Assembly: GCA_021234155.1 (NCBI GenBank)
Contig: JAJEKV010000030.1
Span: 7,127,890-7,191,889 of the forward strand
DNA: 64,000 nt
From: Isoetes taiwanensis
Taxonomy: Eukaryota; Streptophyta; Lycopodiopsida; Isoetales; Isoetaceae
Reading direction: 5' to 3'
Below the pieces are notes generated by a model. The model saw only the letters and a list, made by a program, of their open reading frames with translations. It was not told where the DNA came from and did not search any database. The stretch's first letter is position 1, and each line of letters opens with the position of its first letter. A program made the translations under genes and the position numbers. This document shows, in pieces, positions 56,415 to 64,000 of the stretch.

Positions 56415-56483
56415 TGTCTCACCGCGTCGCGCCGGGGACCAATTTCTACATTTTAGAAATCGGGGCTGGGCATAGCGTGAACC
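56415..56483. repeat. ~65-bp imperfect palindrome, B2 copy 3
   Basis: GTCTCACCGCGTCGCGCC, inner ATTTCTACATTTTAGAAAT (a near-perfect 8-base stem), then GGGCTGGGCATAGCGTGA. It lies between the H3-like gene and gene 2. Confidence 0.8.
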
Positions 56484-56615
56484 ATGCCCAAAATGCCCAA
56501 AACAGCTCCAAATCGACCAAGTAAGGGGTCAATTCTGCCTAACTTCGATGAGATTAGTAGAATTACAGCCTTAGATCACCTAAATTGAGTAATCCCTAGC
56601 CCAATTAGGACCCAT

Positions 56616-56679
56616 GTCTCACCGTCGGCGCCGGGACGATTTCTACATTTTAGAAATCGGGCTGGGCAAGCGATCGACC
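56616..56679. repeat. ~65-bp imperfect palindrome, B2 copy 4
   Basis: GTCTCACCGTCGGCGCC, inner ATTTCTACATTTTAGAAAT, right arm decayed. It lies about 175 bases before the TATA box of gene 2, in the same order as copies 1-2 before the first TATA box. Confidence 0.78.
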
Positions 56680-56855
56680 CCGTACCATGTCATCACCAAA
56701 TGATCCCCAAATTGCACAATAGGTTCAGTTGCTCTCCCTAGCATGCTCAAACTCTAGAAATAGTCTTCAAACTTGCAATTGCATCCCTTAATAGATCAGA
56801 ATTACCTAATATCAGTAAAATCTAGGTTATCCCAAAATTAGGGTTTTCCCCTTTC

Positions 56856-56863
56856 TATAAATA
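56856..56863 (+). promoter_or_regulatory. TATA box of gene 2 in B2
   Basis: TATAAATA within CTTTCTATAAATAAG, 122 bases before the ATG at 56978. Identical context to B1. Confidence 0.6.
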
Positions 56864-56977
56864 AGTTCCCCATTCCTCAATTGGCACCCTGCAAAATTGC
56901 TCCCCACTGCTTAGGCGATCTTTCAGCTCCCTGAGGCGCTTCTGCATCCGTTTGATACTCCCTTCCTTGCTAGATCA

Positions 56978-58498
56978 ATGGCCCTTTGCTGATTTGGACG
57001 ATGAGTGCGGCGCCCGGTGCCCATGCCAGCTTGGGCGGATGTCAATGACATCTTCCAAGTCTTTGTGAAAGAAATTGACATCAAGCTCTGGCTGAGACGC
57101 AACCCCACATATAGATATAGGTGCTAGCGAATTTCGAGGCTAGGTAGGACCCTCCCTTGTCCAAGTCCCCCTTGCATAGGATACTTGTTTCCTTGCCCGT
57201 CCCTTGAGGCAGCCTTGGCGATGTCCCCAACATCGCCAAGTACTTGACCAACAAGGGCAAAAGGCTACCCGACTACATGGTCCCGCAGCCAAGGGACCAA
57301 GTACTTCTCGTACCACCGCCGCCCTAGCCATCTTCTTATCCCGCGGCGCCGGACCCGATGGGGCAACCTCTATCCCTCAGATGGAGGTAGACCCCATAGC
57401 CGGCGAAGGAAGGGCAAATCTTTGCTGCAGTATCAACAAGAACGGGAAGCAAGAAGATGAAGAAGAGTGGGACGACGAGAAAGGATACCGGAGCTCGACT
57501 CGGACGAGAAACGGCGCCAAGGAGGCGGGGAGCTGATCCCAACCCGGCCCGAGCCCGGGGGGCATCAAGAGTTGCTCCCCCGCTTGGGCTGGAGCATCTG
57601 AAGCCTAGCCCCTATCATCATCGGCGGAGAGGAGTATCTACTCCTCGGCGACATCGAGAACCTCCCGAATGTAGGAGAGGGAGCTCGAGTTGGACCGAAC
57701 TACTCCCACCCCGCTGGCCGAGGCAGACTGGGCGACTTCATCGTCCCAGGGAGCATCAACTCTAAAAGCTCCAAGTGAGGGAGTCCGACACCTACTGAGG
57801 GGAGGCGACCTCCGACATCCAGGCTTATAAAAGATCGTGCAATTGATGGGCCAGGGAGCTGCCCAGGGCGGAGGAGGAGTTCCCTGCCTCCAAGAGCGAG
57901 ATGGGGATCCGGTGGGAAGACCACAGTATCCTAATCTTAGGTCCTCCAATATCACCCTTGCCAAAAGGAGAAGGAATCGACCTCGAGGGAGGCTCGACCG
58001 CACAATTGAAGACTTGAGGGGAGCTCATCTGAAGTAGAGGTCGACGCAGTACTGGGCGCCCACAGTGGAGGCCAAACAAGCGGAGAAACTTCGGCACACA
58101 CAACGATAGTCGCCAGTACTACCTCCACCCTGGCGATGGATGGGAGAATAGCGTAATCCACCGCAAAGTTCAGTCCCGCAGGCGAAGAAGGAGTGTTTAT
58201 GCTGATTGCACTCTCGGGCTTCTAGCATGCCGAATAAGTAGCAAATGTCGACTATATGTCGCTTAGTCAAGAGGCAATGGCACTTGACCTCGCCGACTTC
58301 GCCATCCCCACCGACGTCGGGGAGATTAGCGATGGCTGCGGCCCTTACATCCGACCGCGGTAGAAGACCTGGTGAGAGCCATCGGGGGGAGGCTCGCCGG
58401 CAAAACATCATCGGGAACTTGGGTCACTTTCGGTAGGGGCGGCCCAAGTTAAGAAGTTTCTTGAAGACAACCCGTCTTCACGGCGATTTCAAGACTAG
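56978..58498 (+). pseudogene. Extra gene 2 of B2, unknown ~500-aa protein
   Basis: Full-length counterpart of 49995-51513, from ATG at 56978 to TAG at 58496-58498, but with many indels. Readable pieces: ADVNDIFQVF (57038-57066), SLVQVP and GDVPNIAKYLTNKGKRLPDY (57218-57276), TAALAIFLS, MEVDPIAGE, the acidic middle, then VFMLIALSGF-like codons near 58195 and VKKFLEDNPS near 58455-58485. The bases between B1 and B2 remain alignable throughout, so the gene is a stable part of the family. Function unknown. The distance from its stop to the gag ATG (58624) is 125 bases. Confidence 0.6.
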
Positions 58499-58623
58499 TT
58501 GGACTCTTGATCCGGAGACCTTTTGTACCTAAAATATTATATGATATATAAATACAATTACATTGCACTTTAAATGTTTTATTGATGTATGTTGCCCCAC
58601 AATTATACCAACAAACGTAAACA

Positions 58624-59930
58624 ATGCAAGAGAACAAATGGAACTAACCATATAGCCATTAATCACTTGTGGATGCAGCTAGAGGGGCTAAAAGCGGGAG
58701 GAGCGACAAGCTGCGAGACCTTATAGAAAAGCGCAACCCGCCTAGACCACCCCGCAAGGAACCTATTTGAAGATAGGGAACCCATGACCCCAGGCTTGGG
58801 GAGATAGCCCAGAGATGAGGACGGATCCGGAGCGGATAAAGGCATTACCGTCCGTGCAAGGAGTAGGTTCGAAGTGGGCAATGCTTTCGGTTGTCATAAG
58901 CATCACTTCGGAGGAAGGAAGGGACAAGAAGAGGAGCAAGAGAAGGAGATCCCCAAATCAGGAATCTTCCGCTCAAAGTTCGGACTGCACTCAGGCTAGG
59001 AAGAGGAAGAGCAGCTCGTGAACCAACAGAGGGGCGCAGGAACACCCGAGGGACGACAAAGAGATACCGGGGCCTCCGACTACCGTAAGAAGGTAGATTC
59101 GCCTTTTGGGCAATGTATGGAAGGCCCGGAATCGGAACAGTTCTCGGGGAGAAACGAGCGTCGCTTGGAAGCCGAGGCATGGTTTGGACGAAATGAGCCC
59201 GTAATTTAAATGCTTATGGTATGAAGGATAAGGACAAGGGCGGAGTTGCAACAGCCAACTTGAAAGGAGCCGGATTTGGTGGAAGGGGTATGCAAAGGCA
59301 CACGCTTGCGAGGGGATGCTTGTAAGTTTAGAAAGTTTGCTAAAGCCTTCAAAAGCGCCATTATGTCCCAAGGGAACATAAGTCCGCATGATGATGCCAG
59401 TTTTACAGTTCGCGGCAAGGCAACAAATCGGTTCAGAAATATACGAGAGGAATTCATGAGGCTAAAATTTTGTATGTCCGAAGTTGGGAGAGAAGCATCA
59501 AGAGAAAGCTATATCGAGGGGCTGAATGAGGAGATCCATAAGCTTGTGAGAGCAATAAACCCTAGGACAGTGCTCGAGCGGAAATCCAAGGCTATAAGCT
59601 TGCAAGGGTCAGGACCTCGAAATAGCGGGCACAAGCAGCAGTACTTCCGGGGAGAAAGGCAAAGGCGACAGGAAGCTATAGCCCCAGGCTGACCCGTCCA
59701 GTCCGGCTAGAACACAATATGGTGGGAACCAGGGGAAGCGGCGGGGAGAAGAAGCAGGTGTCCTTCAAGGACAAGCGGGGAGAGGTCAAACTACTCCAAA
59801 GCGGTTGCAATCCTTTTGCAAGCAATGCCCAAGGAAAAGAGGCGGGGAGTGCATAGAAAAGCAAACACGTGCTTGGTGCTTCCAGTAGGCCATAGGGCAG
59901 CAAAACTGCCCCTCGTCATGAGTGCAGCTC
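58624..59930 (+). pseudogene. Gag of B2
   Basis: Starts MQENK at 58624 as in B1. Capsid part: SEQFSGRNERRLEAEAWFGR (59125-59190), YGMKDKDKG (59215-59240), FRKFAKAFKS (59330-59360), EEFMRLKFCMSEVGREASRE (59450-59500) and YIEGLNEEIHKLVRAINPRT. A zinc-knuckle remnant with GHRAAKLP lies near 59880-59915. Frameshifted at many places; the 138-codon frame 59276-59692 is the longest piece. Confidence 0.7.
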
Positions 59931-59999
59931 TAGCGGAGTTGGGAGATTGGGAAGCCACCGTGTCGGACGGCGGCCATTGAAGAGGCCAGCGACTATATT

Positions 60000-60400
60000 G
60001 AGGTGAGAGTGTCATATCTTTGCCGCAATAGATCTGAGCAAGCGAGAGAGCCATTATAAGGTAATTTCCACGGTAGGGAAGGCTAAAGCTAAGTCATTCA
60101 TAGTCTTGATAGACTTCGGGGAAGTAGCCATAACCATCCCCCCGAATGGTTCCGGATGTTGAAGTTGAAGCCGCTAAAGTCAAAGCCAAGACCCGTTGTT
60201 TTAGCAAGTGGTGCGATAAGGCAAGCGGGCGGGAAAGAGAATTAACCGACATCGACTTGCCGGTTAATATCGAGATGGGAGCAGAGTAATGGGCATTGGA
60301 AAGTATGACTTGATCATAGGAATGGAATACCTTGGGCCAGCGGGGGCCATTATCGACTAATGAAAGCGGAAGGTGACCTTCCCAACGCCCGACGGCAAGA
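60000..60400 (+). pseudogene. Protease of B2
   Basis: AKSFIVLIDFGEV at 60085-60125 marks the active site, with DFG where D-[TS]-G is expected. MGIGKYDLIIGMEYLG at about 60290-60335 gives the second half. As read the active site is lost. Confidence 0.65.
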
Positions 60401-60599
60401 TCATTGAGATAACGGTAAGCGAAGTTGTTCCCATCATGCGGTGCATGTCTTCTAAACGGTTTGTTCAAGTGCATCAAGAGTGAGCAAGTGGCATACATCT
60501 TCAAGCTTGAGATTAGTGAGCGGAATCGGAAGGAAGCAAAGAAGACAACGCTCGGCAAGTTGCGAAGCAAGTATCTCGGCTAATCCACGAGGTTCCATG

Positions 60600-61850
60600 A
60601 TCTCTTTCGGATGAGATCAGCGGCTCCCTCCTTATAGAAGTCGAGTGCGAGATAGCACTGAACCAGGAACAAAACCAACAAGTAAGGCTCCATATAGAAT
60701 GACAACCACGGGAGTTGTCCGGGCTGAAAAAGCGATTCGGGGGGGCTTTGACCTAGGTTTCATTAGACCTAGCGTCTACGCCGTTTGGGCGCCCATTCTT
60801 TTTTGTCAAGAAGAAGGATGGATCTTTGAGAATGTGCATAGACTATAGACAGTTGAATAAGCACACCATTAAGAACAAGTCTGGCGCTCCCAAGATCGGG
60901 CGACTTGATGGATCAGCTCCAAGGTGCAAAGATCTTCTCAAAATCGACTTAAAGGTCGGGGATATCACCGGATCGGGATAAAGGAAGAAGATATCCATAA
61001 GACCGCCTTCGGAGCATGATATGGGCATTATGAGTTCCACAGTAATGCCTTTTAAACTATCAAATGCCCCATAGCGTTCATGAGGCTCATGAGCGATATC
61101 TTGAGGAGTTCTGGACACCTTTGTGATTGTTTTCTTTGGCGACATTTTGGTGTATAGCAGATCCCTTGAAGAGCACGTACAACACTTGAGAAGAGTGCTA
61201 GAGAAATTGAAGAGGCACGGTTATGCGCCAAGTTGTGGAAGTGCCACCGCCTTGAGGGGAAAGGTGGAGTATCTAGGTCATGTGATCTCGTGAAGGCATC
61301 TCAATGACCCCGCCAAGATTGAGGCCCGTCATTGGAAGGGGCGTGGCGAAGAATGTGCATGAAGTCGGGGAAGTTTCCTCGGCCTAGCGGTACTCTGAAG
61401 TTCGTGAAGAACTTTACTAAGATAGCAGCCCGTTAACGGACGTGGCGAGGCGGAGAAGGTGAAAAGATTGGGTAGAGCATTGGCACAAGAAAGCCCAAAA
61501 GGGGTTTGAACTCAAGGAAGGAAGCTTTAACAACGGCCCCAGTCTTAACCTGCGGACCGGAGAAAAGATAAAAGCCGGTAGCAACAGATCACAGTAAGAT
61601 AGCTCTGGTGCGGTGCTTATGCAAGAAGAGCGTGTGGTAGCATATGATTCGGGGGAAGATGAACGCGCCTTGACGCTACCAACGCCACGATCAAGAGTTG
61701 CTTGGCGGTTTTAAGGGGCATTAGAATATGGAGGCATTATCTCTTGGGAAGGAAGTTCCAATTGGATACCGACCATCCAGGCCTCAATATGTATTCACTT
61801 AACCACACCTTAATCGAGGCGGCGGAGATGGATGGAGTTCCTCGAAGAAT
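60600..61850 (+). pseudogene. Reverse transcriptase and RNase H of B2
   Basis: Pieces in order: [16 protein letters not shown] (60659-60706), FVKKKDGSL region (60797-60830), [15 protein letters not shown] (60832-60880), [12 protein letters not shown] (60976-61010), then a catalytic block [16 protein letters not shown] (61129-61178) in which the first Asp of FFDD reads Gly, [10 protein letters not shown] (61264-61293) and FVKNFTKIA (61400-61425). RNase H is barely traceable to about 61850 (VLMQEER near 61612). Much more damaged than B1. Confidence 0.78.
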
Positions 61851-63475
61851 ATGACTTTCATATAGTTTACAAGCGGGAAGCTCAATGTGGTAGCAGATGC
61901 GCTTTCAAGGCATCCCGACAACTAGAGTGCATTGCAATGCAATTTCGGCGCCTCTCCGGCAACTTTGGTAAGAGGATTGAAGAGTCCTTGCCAGCGGACG
62001 TGGATTTCAAGGAGGTATGGGCAAGCCTTTCTAAGGAGGCTAGAACAGGATAAAGAGCGGGAGGCCTTCAAGCATTATAAGAAGGAAGGCAACTGTTATA
62101 CCATAAGAACAAGTTGTGCGTAACGAATCATCAGGTGTAAGGAAGTTGATCCTCCACGACCGCGCTGGCCCAATAGGCTGGCCATCGCGGGATTCATGAA
62201 AACATATTTCAAAGTCTTGGCGGCAACTATTATTGGCGAATGAAGAAGCAAATAGCTCGCTACATCAAGGAATGTCGGCTATGCCCGGTGACGAAGAAGC
62301 GGGCAGCTTCAGAATTCGAGGGCATTAGAGCCATTAAGCGGTGCCAAGCGCTAAGTGGGAGGTAATCGGCATGGATTTCATCCACGGGACTCCCAAGGAC
62401 GGTGAGAGGCAAGGATGCCTTAATGGTAGTGGTCGACAAGTTGTCAAAGATGGCACATTTTGTGCCTTGCGAGAACCCTGAATCTGACCATGGATACACA
62501 AAAGCTCTTCACCAAAGAGATCTTGAGGCTTCATGGCATGCCAAGGAGATCATCTCCGGCGGGGATCAAAGTTCATGAGTGCCTTTTGGCAAGACCTCTT
62601 TGCGGCGATCCGGCGAAGCTATCCATGAGCACGCGGCATATCATCCTCGGGACGGATGGCGGGGCGGAGGCGGACCAGCGAGGATTTTAGAGGACATGCT
62701 ACGAAACTATATGCGGAATAAGCAAGGTATGTGGGAAGAATTTATTCACTTGGTGGAGTTTGCATACAATAGCACCAAGCGGGAATCATCCCAAATGTCG
62801 CGTTTATGATCAATTCACGGCTATCGGTTACCTAACTCGGACACTTGGCACAACCCGTGTCAAAAGTGGAAGTTTCGCGTGAGATGTTGGCGATATCAGC
62901 GGCTTGTAGAGGAAGTTAGTGGCTATCTGCTAGCAGCAAGAAGTCAAATCAAAAAGCATCGCCGACAAGCATCGAGCGATAAGAGAGTTCGAAGTTGGAG
63001 ATGATGTTTGGCTCAAGATTAAGGTGAAGCGGTGGCTTCTCGGGATCGGCAATTGCAAGAAGCTTGCTCCAAGGTGGGCTGGACCTTTGGAATAGTCGAG
63101 AAACTAGGCAATCAAGCCTACAAGCTAGACTTGCCAAAGACACCTAAAGATTCATAAGGTCTTCCACGTGAGTTTCTTTGAAGAGGCATACCCCAAATCC
63201 GCACGAAGTCTTGGATTATGCCATTGTTTGGAAATGATTTGAGGAACAATTTGGAAATAGTTCGAAATTGATTCTTGATAAAGCTTTCAAAGAAAACGAG
63301 GAGATCAGAATTCCTCGATTATTTGGTCAAGTGGAAACACTTACGATGGGAAGGCATGCGACATGGGTACTTAAGAAAGATTTAGTAAGCGGTACCCACG
63401 GTTTATGGAGCAATGGGGCGGCAAGGTCATCTCCAGAAGAAATGCGGCTCGGGCATGTCGATTTGTGTAGGTTAA
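61830..63475 (+). pseudogene. Integrase with chromodomain of B2
   Basis: MEFLEEYDFHIVYK (61832) leads in, then GKRIEESLPADVDFKEVWAS (61970-62025), zinc part around 62150-62290, [19 protein letters not shown] in shifted frame (62420-62475), a second-Asp region near 62555-62590, and ILEDMLRNYMRNKQGMWEEF (62684-62745). The chromodomain follows: ILDKAFKENEEI (63268-63305), YLVKWKHLRWEG in a neighbouring frame (63318-63353), TWVLKKDLV (63363-63390). Stop TAA at 63473. Same layout as B1, many indels. Confidence 0.82.
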
Positions 63476-64000
63476 TTCTTGTATAATTAAGATTAATCTC
63501 GCATGCCACTGCGCTTGGTATGGGTCGCGTCGTGTTACCGATGATGGGACCACTACGGTGATCTCTAGGGCGTGGTGTAATGTCAATGTAGGCATGACCG
63601 CGTTTCCGCTGGGCAGTGGAAGGTAGATTAGAAAGTCTACTTACATTTCCCACGGAGTAGACGACCTCGAAGAAAGGGAGGTCATTGAGGAATGCATTCA
63701 TAGGAAAAGCACCTTTAGCCCCATATATGCTTTGATAGGAGGAATCTATCCTTGGCGCCCCCGCGAGAAGGATATCCTCCATGTTGGGCAACTAGAGGTG
63801 TAGGCATGGCGGCATATAGGCATGTAGGCTTTGTCTCATGGCCATAATGGAAGATTCACCCTCTTCCTCGTGGGAGATTAGCCATGCATCCATGTAGATA
63901 GGTGGGGTGGTCACCATATAACCAAAAATTTTAATTAATAATTAAATGGTACTAACGTAGTGTCGACCTGCAGGCCAGTAGAGCGCTCCGGAGGGCAAGG
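63476..64000 (+). other. Internal 3' region of B2, cut by window end
   Basis: Reverse complement of 44490-45025. The last bases (GTCGACCTGCAG near 63962, GAGCGCTCCGGAGGGCAAGG) match 44490-44540. By comparison with B1 about 330 more bases should precede the 3' LTR outside the window. Confidence 0.75.

Larger units (their letters stand above)
52580..64000 (+). mobile_element. Ty3/gypsy chromovirus B2 with H3-like gene and gene 2 (3' end beyond window)
   Basis: Plus-strand order: LTR 52580-54358, PBS, palindromes, TATA, H3-like gene, palindromes, TATA, gene 2, gag, protease, RT, RNase H, integrase with chromodomain, 3' region to the window end. It reads opposite to B1 and begins inside B1's H3-like gene. 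Because both are the same family, 44490-52579 and 55900-64000 look like a giant inverted repeat. B2 carries many more indels than B1. Confidence 0.88.

Noticed and set aside
44490-64000. A single giant palindrome, possibly a fold-back read artefact.
   Set aside because: The arms differ by real substitutions, including synonymous codon changes, and the centre holds a complete B2 LTR with correct PBS, so two nested copies of one family explain it better. An assembly error cannot be fully excluded.
1-64000. tRNA, rRNA or small nuclear RNA genes.
   Set aside because: I saw only primer binding sites complementary to tRNA ends, no cloverleaf with A and B boxes and no rRNA blocks; a covariance-model scan was not possible.

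Overview
This window reads as gene-poor, transposon-dense nuclear DNA of a land plant. The evidence is long Ty3/gypsy LTR retrotransposons, one primed by initiator-Met tRNA and carrying a C-terminal chromodomain (a chromovirus), another looking like the plant Tat lineage with two RNase H domains and an antisense ORF. I cannot name the species. No ordinary host gene is intact. Most reading frames are broken by short indels, and many differences between copies fall on CAG/CTG trinucleotides, so part of the damage may be base-calling error at methylated CHG sites in a long-read assembly.

Layout. 1-11133: element A1 (minus strand), gag-PR-aRNH-RT-RH-IN with 2.4-kb LTRs and an antisense ORF next to the 3' LTR. 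11231-12143: fragment of a family B LTR. 12204-21175: element C, another minus-strand Ty3 element. 21176-25140: integrase remnant E plus an unidentified minus-strand transcription unit with a TATA box. 25140-27708: no gene recognised, with a two-unit tandem repeat at 26033-27032. 27719-30765: truncated family-B-like element D (plus), cut by element A2. 30766-42773: element A2, near-identical in layout to A1 and in the same orientation. 42774-52579: element B1 (minus). 52580-64000: element B2 (plus), same family as B1, inserted head-on into B1; its 3' end lies outside the window.

The main discovery is in family B. Between the primer binding site and gag, B2 carries two extra genes in sense orientation, each preceded by its own TATA box and by a spacer holding two copies of a ~65-bp imperfect palindrome. 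The first encodes a long basic tail followed by a divergent histone H3 fold; the C-terminal half of the fold is readable in both copies, and differences there are almost all synonymous. The second encodes a ~500-aa protein I do not recognise. B1 holds the same genes, its H3-like gene being cut by the B2 insertion. The same element ends its integrase with a chromodomain, so one mobile element encodes both a probable chromatin reader and a histone-like protein.

A second point is element A: an RNase H of the archaeal-like (aRNH) type sits between protease and reverse transcriptase, whereas in the Tat elements known to me the extra RNase H follows the ordinary one. Both A copies show this order.
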